This document shows positions 17,875-26,951 of a stretch of DNA of 64,000 nucleotides, one piece after another. Source of the stretch: Nonomuraea rhodomycinica (GTDB lineage: Bacteria; Actinomycetota; Actinomycetes; Streptosporangiales; Streptosporangiaceae); NCBI RefSeq assembly GCF_013363995.1, contig NZ_JABWGO010000001.1, positions 2,179,222-2,243,221 of the forward strand. The letters are read 5' to 3'. The first letter of the stretch is position 1; each line of letters opens with the position of its first letter. Both the position numbers and the translations under genes were made by a program. The notes beneath the pieces are model-generated. The model made no database searches. It was not told the origin of the DNA and saw nothing but the letters and a program-made list of their open reading frames with translations.

Positions 17875-19728
17875 ATGGACCGCAGACGCTTTCTCGCTCT
17901 GACCGGCACGGCCGCGGTCGGCGCCGGTCTGGCCACCGCCGGGTTCGGCCCGGTCGCGCAGGCGGCGAGCTACCCGTTCGCCGACGCCGGCGTTCCCGCG
18001 GAGGCGCACACGAAGACGGCCGAGCTGGCGCCGTACGGCATCACCGCGATGGCGTTCACGCCGTCGAACGGCTGGGTCGTCGTCACCCAGGACGGCCGCT
18101 ATTTCGCCCGCGGCATCCCGGACGCCTGCTTCGCCGAGCTCGGCAGGTTGATCAAGGGTGGGACGAAGATCCATTGTGTGGCCTTCCCGCCCGAGGGCGG
18201 CGACAGATGGGTGATCACCGGTGACAAGGGGATGGCCGCCCGCGGGCTGCCCGAGGAGTGTCACGCGCGCATCACCGCCAGCTACGACGCCGGCCGGCAA
18301 GTGGTGGACGTCGCCTTCCCGCCCGCGGGCGGGAACCGCTGGACGGTGGCCGACACCGGCGGCTTCTACGCCAGGGGCATCGACGACGAGTGCTACCAGA
18401 TGATGCGCAACCTGACGCAGGGCGGCCGTCGCGTGACCCGCGTCGCCTTCCCCAAGGCCGGCGGATGGGCGGTCGTCGCGCAGGACGAGTTCCACGTGCG
18501 CGGCATCGACGACGCCTGCTTCCAGAAGCTGAACGACCTGGCCTCCGGCGGCTGGCAGCTGCACAACCTGGCGTTCTCGCCCACCGGCGGCTGGTCGGTG
18601 AGCTCGCGCGGCAAGGTGCCGGCGCTGCCCGCCGACCGGGTGCGGCAGGTCGAGAACGCGGTGGGCGGCGCCACCATCTGGCAGCGGATGAGCGCGTGGA
18701 AGACGCCGGGCGTGGCGGTCGCGGTGGTCGTCGGCAACAAGATCGCCTGGTCCACGGGGTACGGCTGGCTGGAGGCGGGCAGCGGCGCGGCCGCGCATCC
18801 GGAGACCGCCTTCCAGGCCGCCTCCATCAGCAAGGCCGTGGCCTCCGTCGGCGTCATGCGCCTCATGCAGACGCTCAAGCTGCCCCTGACCACGGATGTA
18901 CGCCCCCACCTGGGCTGGACGCTGACCAGCCGCGACTGCGTCTCGGCGACGGCCGTGCCCACGGTGGACCGCCTGCTCACGCATCGGGCCGGCGTCATCG
19001 GGCGCGGCTCCACCTCCCCGGCGGACGTCTGCTCCGGCTTCGTCTCCGGCGCGGGCGGCGGGTTCGCCGGGTACGGGCCCGACGCGACTGTCCCGACGCT
19101 GCTGCAGGTCATGAACGGCGAGGGCAACTCGCCGAAGATCGAGCTCACCACCGACCCGGGCGCCGAGTTCCACTACTCCGGCGCGGGCTTCGTGCTGCTG
19201 CAGCGGATGCTGGAGCAGAAGAGCGGCCTGCCGCTGGCCCAGTACATGGACAAGGAGGTGTTCGCGCCGCTCGGCATGAAGACCAGCTCGTACGCCCTGT
19301 CACCCGGGTTCGAGCTGGCCGCAGGGCACACCGCCTCCGGCGCGGTGATCCCCGGCAAGCGCAACCGCTACCCGGAGTCGGCCGCCGCGGGCCTGTACAC
19401 GACGGTGCAGGACCTGTGCCGCCTCGTCAGTTACCTCAACCGGGCGTACACCGCCGCCGGCGACATCGCCGGCCCGCTCACCAGGGCGTCCGTACGCACG
19501 CTGCTCACCAAGGGACCCGAGCCGACCATGGGCCGGGGCCTGTTCCTCTCCGGTGCCGGGACCAGCAACTTCTCCTACACCCACGACGGCTCCAACTACG
19601 GCTTCAAGTCGGTGTTCAAGGGCTATCCGGCACTCGGCGCCGGCTATGCCGTTCTTTCCAACGGCAACAACATGACCCTGGTCAACGAGATCGCCTCGGC
19701 GATCAGGTCGGTCTACGGCTGGGCCTGA
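17875..19728 (+). CDS. Tat-exported serine hydrolase (beta-lactamase class C/DD-peptidase fold) with N-terminal repeat domain
   Basis: This 617-residue protein starts MDRRRFLALTG, a twin-arginine signal with predicted cleavage after AQA (about residue 30). Residues 56-245 form about four and a half repeats of 43-44 residues with the pattern VAFPPxGGxxW, then ARGIxDEC, likely a beta-propeller-like or similar sensor/binding domain. The C-terminal part is a penicillin-binding-protein-like serine hydrolase with S317-x-x-K320 (SISK), a YSG motif in place of YxN and HDG in place of the KTG-type triad. AGGAGA 10 nt before the ATG supports the start. It probably acts on cell-wall peptides or ester/amide substrates outside the cell. 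Confidence 0.88.
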   Translation: MDRRRFLALTGTAAVGAGLATAGFGPVAQAASYPFADAGVPAEAHTKTAELAPYGITAMAFTPSNGWVVVTQDGRYFARGIPDACFAELGRLIKGGTKIHCVAFPPEGGDRWVITGDKGMAARGLPEECHARITASYDAGRQVVDVAFPPAGGNRWTVADTGGFYARGIDDECYQMMRNLTQGGRRVTRVAFPKAGGWAVVAQDEFHVRGIDDACFQKLNDLASGGWQLHNLAFSPTGGWSVSSRGKVPALPADRVRQVENAVGGATIWQRMSAWKTPGVAVAVVVGNKIAWSTGYGWLEAGSGAAAHPETAFQAASISKAVASVGVMRLMQTLKLPLTTDVRPHLGWTLTSRDCVSATAVPTVDRLLTHRAGVIGRGSTSPADVCSGFVSGAGGGFAGYGPDATVPTLLQVMNGEGNSPKIELTTDPGAEFHYSGAGFVLLQRMLEQKSGLPLAQYMDKEVFAPLGMKTSSYALSPGFELAAGHTASGAVIPGKRNRYPESAAAGLYTTVQDLCRLVSYLNRAYTAAGDIAGPLTRASVRTLLTKGPEPTMGRGLFLSGAGTSNFSYTHDGSNYGFKSVFKGYPALGAGYAVLSNGNNMTLVNEIASAIRSVYGWA

Positions 19729-19730
19729 CC

Positions 19731-19808
19731 GACGCCTTATCCAGACGCCTTATCCAGACGTCTCGTCCAGGCGTTTCATCGAGGCGTCTCGTCCAGGCGT
19801 TTCCTGCG
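19731..19808. repeat. 13-bp tandem repeat, six copies
   Basis: Six units run exactly from 19731: GACGCCTTATCCA twice, then GACGTCTCGTCCA, GGCGTTTCATCGA, GGCGTCTCGTCCA and GGCGTTTCCTGCG. The array begins 3 nt after the serine hydrolase stop codon. The remaining gap to 20034 shows only the PucR promoter. Confidence 0.88.
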
Positions 19809-20021
19809 AGATTCGGCGCCGGGGGTCCGATCGGCCCTCGGCGCCGCACCGGATCTCGTCGGTGCTGGACCCACTGCCCCCGGCGCCCAGGAAGCGGCCG
19901 AGCCGGTCGATCGGCGCGGTCCACCAGCGCGCCGTTGATCGTGTACCGCTGCTCATCGGCACCGGCATGGACACCGAGGATCTGGCTGGACGAATCTCTA
20001 GCGACATCCACGATCCCTGTC

Positions 20022-20034
20022 TATATTCACAAGG
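20022..20034 (+). promoter_or_regulatory. -10 element of a probable leaderless PucR transcript
   Basis: TATATT (20022-20027) lies 7 nt before ATG 20035, the expected distance from -10 to the transcription start. AAGG directly abuts the ATG, too close to act as a ribosome-binding site. Confidence 0.5.
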
Positions 20035-21750
20035 ATGTTCACCCTCGACGCGCTGGTCGGCAACAGGTCGTTGGAGCTGCGGGTCCTGGAGCCCGGTCCG
20101 CCCGGCGCTCTGCGTGAGCCCGTGACCTGGGTGCACAACACCGAACTGCCCGACCCCTCCCCGTACCTCCGGGAAAGGGAGCTGGTGCTGACCAACGGCC
20201 TGTGGGCCGAGCAGGTGAGCCCGGACGAGTTCGTGGCCCACGTCAAGCGCGCCAGGGCGGCCGGGATCGTGTACGGGCTGCGTGCCGAGACGCCGCGCAC
20301 CCCGCCCGCGCTCGTCGCCGCGTGCCGGGCGGCCGGCCTGCCCCTGCTGGAGATCTCGCAGGCGATTCCGTTCACCGCGGTCTCGCAGGCGGTCTCCGGG
20401 ATGTACGCCGATGAGCGTCAGCGTGGAGTGATCGGCATGGTGCGCCGGGGCGACGCCCTGGCCACGGCCATCTCCCGTGGTGCGGGCGCCTCCGGGGTGC
20501 TGCGCGTGCTCACCCGCGACCACGACCTGCCGCTGGCGGTGGTGGACCGGATGGGCCGGCTGCTCGCGGCGTCCGGCGCCGAGCTGGACGCCGCCCAGGT
20601 GCGGACCGTGGCGGCCGGGCTCGCCCGCCGCCCGCCCGCGCTGGAGCTGGACCTGGGCGGCGGGCACGCCGCGCTGTTCCCCGTGGGCGCGCTCGGCGAC
20701 GCCGACGCGGCGCTCATCTGCCTGCGTCCCCTGGCCGAGCTGCCCGCCGCCGAACGGGACGCGCTGGAGCAGGCCGCCAGGTTCCTCAGCCTCGAGGTGG
20801 CCAGGCAGCAGGCCGTACAGGCGATCGAGATGCGCTTCGCCGGCGAGTTGCTGGAGATGGTGCTGTCCGGCGGGCGTCGCGCGTCGGAGGTGGCGAGCCG
20901 GCTGCGCGCCTTCGGCGTGGACCCCGCGGGAGCGCTGGCGGTCTGCACGCTGGCCTTCGCCGGCGAGGCCACCGCGGAGCACAACCTGACGGACGCCGCC
21001 ACGGGACACAACCTCCCCGGGGCCGCCACGGAGCGCGGCGCGGCCGGGACGGCCACGGAGCGCGGCGCGGCCGGGGCAGCCACGGAGCGCGGCGCGGCCG
21101 GGACGGCGACGGAGCGCGACCTGGCCGGGGCCGCCGCCGAGCACGGCCTGGCCGAGGTGGTCGGTGAGTTCCTCGCCGAACAGGGGATCCCCGCCGTCGT
21201 CGCCGGCGGCACGAACGACGTGGTGGCCCTGCTCACCTGGCGGCAGCCCGAGGAAGACCTCCCCGCCCTGGCCGAACGCCTGGTCGAGCGCGTGGCCCGG
21301 CGCTTCCCCGGGCGGCGTCCCGTGGCCGGTCTCGGCGGTGTCGCCGCGCACGCGGGCGACCTGCGACAGCCGCTGCTGCGGTCGCGCGAGGCCTGCCGGG
21401 TGCTGCGCCGCACGCCCGGCGGCCCGGCTGTGCGCGGGTTCCGCGAGCTGGGCACGCACCGGCTGCTGCTCGGCCTGGCGGATCAGGCCACGCTGAGCGC
21501 CTTCGCGCGCGACCTGCTGGGCCCGCTGCGCGCGCACGACGCGCAGCGCCGCAGCGACCTGGAGCCGACGCTGCGGGCGTTCCTCGACCATGACGGCCAG
21601 TGGGCGGCCACGGCGGCCGCCCTTCACGTCCACGTCAACACCCTGCGCAACCGGCTGGCCCGCGTCACCGAGCTGACCGGCAGGGACGTCGGACGCGTCG
21701 AGGACCTCGTGGACCTCTACCTCGCCCTGGCCATCGACGCCATGGAATGA
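20035..21750 (+). CDS. PucR-family transcriptional regulator with 9-residue repeat insertion
   Basis: This 571-residue regulator has the N-terminal PucR domain (TWVHNTELPDPSPYLRERELVLTNG), a GGDEF-like central domain and a C-terminal PucR helix-turn-helix (FLDHDGQWAATAAALHVHVNTLRNRL). Proteins of this family control purine, nitrogen or amine catabolism. An insert at about residues 312-374 consists of seven 9-residue units of the ATERGAAGT type within the central domain. Nearby genes are an Old Yellow Enzyme and a DUF1989 protein, the latter often linked to urea or nitrogen metabolism, so these may be targets. Confidence 0.9.
   Translation: MFTLDALVGNRSLELRVLEPGPPGALREPVTWVHNTELPDPSPYLRERELVLTNGLWAEQVSPDEFVAHVKRARAAGIVYGLRAETPRTPPALVAACRAAGLPLLEISQAIPFTAVSQAVSGMYADERQRGVIGMVRRGDALATAISRGAGASGVLRVLTRDHDLPLAVVDRMGRLLAASGAELDAAQVRTVAAGLARRPPALELDLGGGHAALFPVGALGDADAALICLRPLAELPAAERDALEQAARFLSLEVARQQAVQAIEMRFAGELLEMVLSGGRRASEVASRLRAFGVDPAGALAVCTLAFAGEATAEHNLTDAATGHNLPGAATERGAAGTATERGAAGAATERGAAGTATERDLAGAAAEHGLAEVVGEFLAEQGIPAVVAGGTNDVVALLTWRQPEEDLPALAERLVERVARRFPGRRPVAGLGGVAAHAGDLRQPLLRSREACRVLRRTPGGPAVRGFRELGTHRLLLGLADQATLSAFARDLLGPLRAHDAQRRSDLEPTLRAFLDHDGQWAATAAALHVHVNTLRNRLARVTELTGRDVGRVEDLVDLYLALAIDAME
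20968..21156 (+). repeat. 27-bp in-frame tandem repeat, seven copies
   Basis: Seven consecutive 9-codon units encode ATAEHNLTD, AATGHNLPG, AATERGAAG, TATERGAAG, AATERGAAG, TATERDLAG and AAAEHGLAE. The central copies are nearly identical in DNA (GCCACGGAGCGCGGCGCGG core) and the outer ones diverged, as expected if copy number grew from the middle. Confidence 0.95.
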
Positions 21751-21784
21751 CCCCGTTCTCCGGCGGCTGACGCAGACGGCGGGC

Positions 21785-22912
21785 TCAGACCGTGACGCCC
21801 GCCCTGGCCCGCCGCCAGAGGCCGGCGTTGGCCAGGGTCGCCATGGGCTGCAGCATCATGTGGTCGAACGCCTCCAGCGGCAGGTCATCGGCGACGCGTC
21901 GCGGCAGGTCGGGGTTGGCCAGCGCGCCCCGGGCGACGGACACCAGGTCGGCGTGCCCGTCCCGCAGCACCTGCGCGGCCAGCTGCGGCTGGTGCATGCC
22001 GCCGTTCGCGATGACGGGCAGGCCCGTGGTCAGGCGGGCGAGCCCGGTGATCGTCGTCCCGTCGTCCAGGCGCGCCGTCTCGATCCAGTCGCGTCCCTCG
22101 CTGGCGATGTGCAGGTACGTCGCCCCGGCCTCGGCGAGCGCCGTGAAGATGACCCGGGCGTCGTACGCGCCGCCGGGCCAGCGGTAGACGAAGTCGTTGA
22201 CCTTGGTCTGCGACAGCCGCACGCCGACGCAGAAGTCCGGGCCGACCTCGGCGCGGATGGCGCCGACCACCTCCGCCATCAGCCGCACCCGGTTGGCGAC
22301 CGGGCCGCCGTAGGAGTCGTCGCGGGTGTTGGTGTACGTGGTCAGGAACTGGTCCAGCAGGTAGCCGTTGGCCCCGTGGATCTCGACGCCGTCCATCCCG
22401 GCGTCGCGGGCCCGCACGGCGGCGTCGGCGAAGCCGCGTACGGCGACGTCGATGTCGTCCTGGGTCATCGCCCTGGGCGTCGGCCACGGCCCGTGCCCGC
22501 CGTACTCCGGCATCTTCTCGCCCACCGGCGGCACCGCCGACGGGCCCGCGGTGTCGTCGCGGTAGCGGTTGCCCTGGGACAGCGCGCCGGCGTGCATGAG
22601 CTGGAGCACGATGGGCGACCCGGCGGCGTGCACGCGTCCGGCGATGTCGCGCCAGGCGGCGGCGTGGGCGTCCGACGCGATGCCGGGCTGGTTGAGGTAG
22701 CCCTGGCTGTGGACGGTGTCGGTGTAGGCGCCCTCGGTGATCACCAGGCCGAACCCGCCCTCGGCGTACGCGGCGTAGTAGTCGGCCATCTCGGCGGTCG
22801 GCGTGCCGTCGGGAGCGGCCGAGACCCTGCTCATCGGGGCGACCGCGAACCGGTTGGCCAGGTCGAGGCCGCCGAGCCGGGCAGGCAGGGAGGCTGGGTG
22901 TGCGGTGGTCAT
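21785..22912 (-). CDS. Old Yellow Enzyme-family NADH:flavin oxidoreductase/alkene reductase
   Basis: This 375-residue FMN-dependent TIM barrel has the family landmarks: NRFAVAPMSR at the N-terminus, QLMHAGALS, GVEIHGANGYLLDQF (His-x-x-Asn substrate-binding pair), DSYGGPVANR and GLPVIANGG plus SVARGALANPD for the FMN phosphate site. It should reduce activated C=C bonds with NAD(P)H. It converges with PucR and precedes the DUF1989 gene in the opposite order; the substrate is unknown. Confidence 0.9.
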   Translation of the reverse strand: MTTAHPASLPARLGGLDLANRFAVAPMSRVSAAPDGTPTAEMADYYAAYAEGGFGLVITEGAYTDTVHSQGYLNQPGIASDAHAAAWRDIAGRVHAAGSPIVLQLMHAGALSQGNRYRDDTAGPSAVPPVGEKMPEYGGHGPWPTPRAMTQDDIDVAVRGFADAAVRARDAGMDGVEIHGANGYLLDQFLTTYTNTRDDSYGGPVANRVRLMAEVVGAIRAEVGPDFCVGVRLSQTKVNDFVYRWPGGAYDARVIFTALAEAGATYLHIASEGRDWIETARLDDGTTITGLARLTTGLPVIANGGMHQPQLAAQVLRDGHADLVSVARGALANPDLPRRVADDLPLEAFDHMMLQPMATLANAGLWRRARAGVTV

Positions 22913-22949
22913 GTCAGATCTCCGTTTCTCGACGGTTTATCGACGGTCG

Positions 22950-23561
22950 TCAGGTGGCCGGCAGGAGGTCGATCGCCAGCCGGGTCGGGTGGCCCGCGTT
23001 GATGCCCACCAGGTCCTGCGGGCAGGCGGAGAGCACGATCACGCAGTCCATGAGCGCCCGGAACGTGATCGCGTCGCCCGGGCGGCTGACGGCGGGCAGC
23101 CAGCGCAGCTCGTCCCCCTCGACGGGGATGCGCATGAAGACGTTGACCGGCTGCGGGGTGACGGGCACGGTGAGACCCAGCGCGGCGAGGCTCGCGTGCA
23201 GGTTCCCGGCGCAGGAGGGGTGGCCCGGATCCGCGCCCAGGCCCGCGTAGCGCGCGGGGTCGCAGGCCGGGATCAGCATGTCGTGCCGGCCGGGCGAGGT
23301 GTCGGAGAGCAGCGTGAGGATCGGCCGGCGGCGGTCGGTGACGAAGTCCTGCCCCACCGCCGGGAAGAGCCGGCTGGTGGCGGCGCGCGTGTGCCCGGCG
23401 CTGAGGTGCTCGGCCGGGTCATCGGCGGCGAACGCGAACAGGTCGCCGACCTGGCCGCCGTCGAGGTCGATCACGCTGACCCGCTGCCCGGCGGCCACCC
23501 GTGTCGCGTGACCCGTGCGGGCCGGCAGGATGGTCCGCCCTTCGGCGGTCGTGGTGTCCAT
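22950..23561 (-). CDS. DUF1989 / urea-carboxylase-associated family protein
   Basis: This protein of about 203 residues begins at MDTTTAEGRTILPARTG, the usual start of the family; an in-frame start at 23594 would add 11 residues. Family features include GQRVSVIDLDGGQVGDLFAF, a conserved Cys in HPSCAGNLHASL and PVNVFMRIPV. Members are found with urea carboxylase or guanidine degradation genes and with amino-acid catabolism; the precise activity here is not known. The gene is downstream of a GNAT and upstream of the OYE gene on the same strand. Confidence 0.8.
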   Translation of the reverse strand: MDTTTAEGRTILPARTGHATRVAAGQRVSVIDLDGGQVGDLFAFAADDPAEHLSAGHTRAATSRLFPAVGQDFVTDRRRPILTLLSDTSPGRHDMLIPACDPARYAGLGADPGHPSCAGNLHASLAALGLTVPVTPQPVNVFMRIPVEGDELRWLPAVSRPGDAITFRALMDCVIVLSACPQDLVGINAGHPTRLAIDLLPAT

Positions 23562-23645
23562 GCCGGCAAGACAACCATCCGCCGACGGGCTCACACCATG
23601 GACACTCGCACAGGGATCAGCCGAGCAGATGGAGGAACGTCCACC

Positions 23646-24146
23646 TTAAAGGGAGCGGACCAGGACGCGGGTCGTGCCGCCGTCGTCCTCCTCGATGTCC
23701 CGTACGTGCCGGAAACCGAGCTTCTCCAGCACGGCGAGGGACACCACGTTCCCGGCGGCCACGGTGGCGAAGACCTCGGTCAGCCCCAGGGTCTCGAAGC
23801 CGTACGCGACGATCGCCCGCGCCAGCTCGGTGCCCAGCCCGGACCCCCAGGCCGTCGGGGCCAGGGCGTAGATGAGCTCGTGCCCACCGACGGTCTCGGT
23901 GCGCTTGATCTCGGCATGCCCGACGTACTCCCCGCCCCGCCGGACGGCCCAGACCTCGAACAGGTCCTGCGCGTACACCTTGGTGAAGATGCGCCCGAAC
24001 AGCGCCCGGTCGTCCGCCTCAGGGGACGGACCGTCCCCCATGTAGCGCGAGACCCTCGCGTCCTGGAACAGGGCGACGAAGGAGTCCTCGTCCTCGGGCA
24101 CGTACGGCTCCAGGACCAGGCGTTCCGTGTGCAGAGTCGGCGTCAC
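23646..24146 (-). CDS. GNAT acetyltransferase (RimJ/RimL type)
   Basis: This 166-residue protein starts MTPTLHTERLVLEPY, the typical RimJ/RimL opening, and has the acetyl-CoA loop in APTAWGSGLGTELARA, then NVVSLAVLEKLGFRHV. It may acetylate N-terminal amines of proteins or small molecules; the substrate cannot be told. It lies after the RNase J terminator, so it is a separate unit. Confidence 0.88.
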   Translation of the reverse strand: MTPTLHTERLVLEPYVPEDEDSFVALFQDARVSRYMGDGPSPEADDRALFGRIFTKVYAQDLFEVWAVRRGGEYVGHAEIKRTETVGGHELIYALAPTAWGSGLGTELARAIVAYGFETLGLTEVFATVAAGNVVSLAVLEKLGFRHVRDIEEDDGGTTRVLVRSL

Positions 24147-24199
24147 GGCGGACGACGCTATCGACGCCGCCCCAGCCGGGCAACCGAATTTTCCCAGGT

Positions 24200-24247
24200 C
24201 CGGTGACCGGCGGCCCGCCCTTGTCGAGGGCGGGCGACCGTCACCGG
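24200..24247. terminator. Terminator downstream of RNase J
   Basis: An inner stem GCCCGCCCT/AGGGCGGGC (24213-24221, 24227-24235) with a TGTCG loop is extended by the outer arms CCGGTGA/TCACCGG. It ends 17 nt from the RNase J stop and 53 nt from the GNAT start. Confidence 0.8.
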
Positions 24248-24263
24248 ACGGGCGGAGCGGGCG

Positions 24264-25949
24264 TCAGACCTCCAGCACCACAGGGATGATCATCGGGCGG
24301 CGGCGGTAGGTGTCGCTCACCCAGCGGCCGACCGTGCGCCTGACCACGCGCCTGATCTCCTGCATGTCGACCACCCCGTCGGCGGCCTTGACCTCCAGCG
24401 CCTTCTGGATCTGCGGGATGAACTCCTCGAACTGCGCCGGATCGATGCCCGAGCCCCGGGCGTGGATCTCCGGCCCGGCGGTGAGCTTCCCGGTGGCGGA
24501 GTCGACCACGACCACGACCGAGATGAACCCCTCGTCGCCGAGGATCCGGCGGTCCTTCAGCGAGGTGTCGGTGATCTCGCCGACCGAGGAGCCGTCGACG
24601 TACACGTAACCCGCGTGGACGGCGCCGACGATCCTGGCGCGGCCGTCGACCAGGTCCACCACGACGCCGTCCTCGGCGATCACGATGTGGTCCTCGGGCA
24701 CGCCGGTGAGCTCCGCGAGCCGCGCGTGGGCCCGCAGGTGCCGCCACTCCCCATGAACGGGCATGAAGTTGGACGGGCGCGTCAGGTTGAGCACGTACAG
24801 CAGCTCGCCGGCGGCGGCGTGCCCGGAGACGTGCACCTTGGCGTTGCCCTTGTGCACGACGCGGGCGCCCCAGCGGGTCAGCCCGTTGATCACCTTGTTG
24901 ACCGCGGTCTCGTTGCCGGGCACCAGCGACGAGGCCAGCAGCACGGTGTCACCCTCCGCGACGCGGATGGGGTGGTCGCGGTTGGCCATCCGCGACAGCG
25001 CGGCCATGGGCTCGCCCTGGGAACCGGTGCAGACCAGCACCACGTCCTCCGGCGGCCACGACTCGATGGCGCGCGAGTCGACGAGCAACCCCTGCGGCAC
25101 CTTGAGGTAGCCGAGGTCGCGGGCGACTCCCATGTTGCGCACCATCGAACGGCCGACGAGCGCCACCTTGCGGCCGTGCCGGGCGGCGGCGTCCATGACC
25201 TGCTGGATGCGGTGGACGTGCGAGGCGAAGCTGGCGACGATGACCCGCTGCTCGGAGGTGCGGATGACCTCGTCGATGACCGGCCCGATCTCCCGCTCGC
25301 TGGTGACGAACCCGGGCACCTCGGCGTTGGTCGAGTCGGACATCAGCAGGTCGACGCCCTCGCTCCCGAGCCGGGCGAACCCGCCCAGGTCGGTGAGCCG
25401 GCCGTCGCTCGGCAGCTGGTCCATCCGGAAGTCGCCGGTGTGCAGGACGATGCCCGCGGGCGTGCGGATGGCGACGGCCAGCGCGTCCGGGATCGAGTGG
25501 TTGACCGCGAAGAACTCGCACTCGAACGGCCCGAACCGGTGCCGCTCGCCCTCGATCACCTCCAGCTTGGCCGGCTGGATGCGGTGCTCGCTGAGCTTGG
25601 CCTCGATGAGGGCCAGGGTCAGCTTCGATCCGATGAGCGGGATGTCGCGCCGCTCGCGCAGAAGGTACGGGACCGCCCCGATGTGGTCCTCGTGGGCATG
25701 CGTCAGCACCAGGGCCTCGACGTCGTCGAGCCGGTCCCTGATGTACTCGAAGTCGGGCAGGATCAGGTCGACGCCCGGCTGGTCCGGCTCGGGGAAGAGC
25801 ACCCCGCAGTCGACGATCAGCAGGCGGCCCTCGTACTCGAAGACCGCCATGTTCCTGCCGATCTCGCCCAGCCCGCCCAGCGCCACGATGCGCAGGCCCC
25901 CCTCGGGCAGCGCCGGCGGGGGACCGAGCTCCGGATGGGGATGGCTCAT
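24264..25949 (-). CDS. rnj: Ribonuclease J
   Basis: This 561-residue metallo-beta-lactamase/beta-CASP nuclease has the HAHEDH zinc motif at residues 84-89, GDFRMD, SDSTNAE, and the beta-CASP and C-terminal domains (GSQGEPMAALSRM, VHVSGHA). It has combined endo- and 5'-exonuclease activity in mRNA decay and rRNA processing. The order dapA-rnj is widely conserved in actinobacteria. A strong hairpin closes the unit. Confidence 0.96.
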   Translation of the reverse strand: MSHPHPELGPPPALPEGGLRIVALGGLGEIGRNMAVFEYEGRLLIVDCGVLFPEPDQPGVDLILPDFEYIRDRLDDVEALVLTHAHEDHIGAVPYLLRERRDIPLIGSKLTLALIEAKLSEHRIQPAKLEVIEGERHRFGPFECEFFAVNHSIPDALAVAIRTPAGIVLHTGDFRMDQLPSDGRLTDLGGFARLGSEGVDLLMSDSTNAEVPGFVTSEREIGPVIDEVIRTSEQRVIVASFASHVHRIQQVMDAAARHGRKVALVGRSMVRNMGVARDLGYLKVPQGLLVDSRAIESWPPEDVVLVCTGSQGEPMAALSRMANRDHPIRVAEGDTVLLASSLVPGNETAVNKVINGLTRWGARVVHKGNAKVHVSGHAAAGELLYVLNLTRPSNFMPVHGEWRHLRAHARLAELTGVPEDHIVIAEDGVVVDLVDGRARIVGAVHAGYVYVDGSSVGEITDTSLKDRRILGDEGFISVVVVVDSATGKLTAGPEIHARGSGIDPAQFEEFIPQIQKALEVKAADGVVDMQEIRRVVRRTVGRWVSDTYRRRPMIIPVVLEV

Positions 25950-26033
25950 GCTCGTGCCCCCTTGTTAACTCGTGTTCTCAAAACTGCCGGTTCCTCCCCG
26001 TTCTCGTACGTCTGTGTGCGTCTTTCAACGCTC

Positions 26034-26951
26034 TTAAACGTCTGTCAACTTCACTCCGCCCGCCACCAGGCAGGCGCGCAGTTCGGCGTTCTGCTTCTCC
26101 GTCTCGGCGACCAGCGGCAGCCGTACGGGGCCCACGGGCATGCCGACCATGCCCAGCGCGGCCTTGGCCATGATCGCGCCACCGGCGCTCATCATGATCC
26201 CCTCGACCACGGGCGCCACCTGGCGGTGCACGGCGAGCGCCTCGGCGACGTCGCCGTTGCGGTACAGCTCGATCATGCGGGCCAGGTGCGCACCCACCAC
26301 GTGGCCGACGACGCTGACGAAGCCGGCCGCACCGACCGACAGCCACGGCAGGTTGAGCACGTCGTCGCCCGAGTAGTAGACGAGATCGGTCGCCGTCATG
26401 ACCTGGCCGCCGGCGAACAGGTCGCCCTTGGCGTCCTTCACGGCCACGATGCGTTCGTGCTGCGCGAGCCGGATCAGGGTCGTGGTCTGGATCGGCACAC
26501 CACTGCGTCCAGGAATGTCATAGAGCATCACCGGCAGGTCCGTCGAATCGGCCACGGTGATGAAGTGTCGGTAGAGCCCCTCCTGCGGGGGCTTGCTGTA
26601 GTACGGCGTCACCACGAGCAGGCCGTGCGCACCGGTACGGGCCGCCGCCTTCGCCAGCTCGACGCTGTGATGGGTGTCGTTCGTGCCGACCCCGGCCACC
26701 ACGGTCGCCCGGTCGCCGACCGTCTCGAGGACGGCGGCGAGGATGCGCTCCTTCTCCTCGTCGGAGGTGGTGGGAGACTCCCCGGTCGTGCCGCTCACGA
26801 TCAGGCCGTCGTTGCGCTGCTCGTCCACCAGGTACGCGGCGAGCCGCCGGACGGCGTCGTAGTCGACCGCGCCGTCGGCGGTGAAGGGCGTGACCATGGC
26901 GGTCAGCATGCGGCCGAAGGGTGCATCCGTGGTTCGGGTTGGCGCTGCCAT
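26034..26951 (-). CDS. dapA: 4-hydroxy-tetrahydrodipicolinate synthase
   Basis: The protein of about 305 residues has GTTGESPT, YYSKPPQEGLYRHF (catalytic Tyr), VMLYDIPGRSG and VAVKDAKGD with the Schiff-base lysine. It catalyses the first committed step of diaminopimelate/lysine synthesis from pyruvate and aspartate semialdehyde. I start it at MAAPTRTTD (26951); an in-frame start at 26996 adds 15 residues with no family match. It is followed by RNase J; dapB lies at 41839. Confidence 0.95.
   Translation of the reverse strand: MAAPTRTTDAPFGRMLTAMVTPFTADGAVDYDAVRRLAAYLVDEQRNDGLIVSGTTGESPTTSDEEKERILAAVLETVGDRATVVAGVGTNDTHHSVELAKAAARTGAHGLLVVTPYYSKPPQEGLYRHFITVADSTDLPVMLYDIPGRSGVPIQTTTLIRLAQHERIVAVKDAKGDLFAGGQVMTATDLVYYSGDDVLNLPWLSVGAAGFVSVVGHVVGAHLARMIELYRNGDVAEALAVHRQVAPVVEGIMMSAGGAIMAKAALGMVGMPVGPVRLPLVAETEKQNAELRACLVAGGVKLTDV

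Noticed and set aside
19703..20011. Minus-strand 102-codon frame between serine hydrolase and PucR
   Set aside because: Runs through the 13-bp array and has no clear start signal or family; kept as noncoding, though a decayed gene cannot be excluded.
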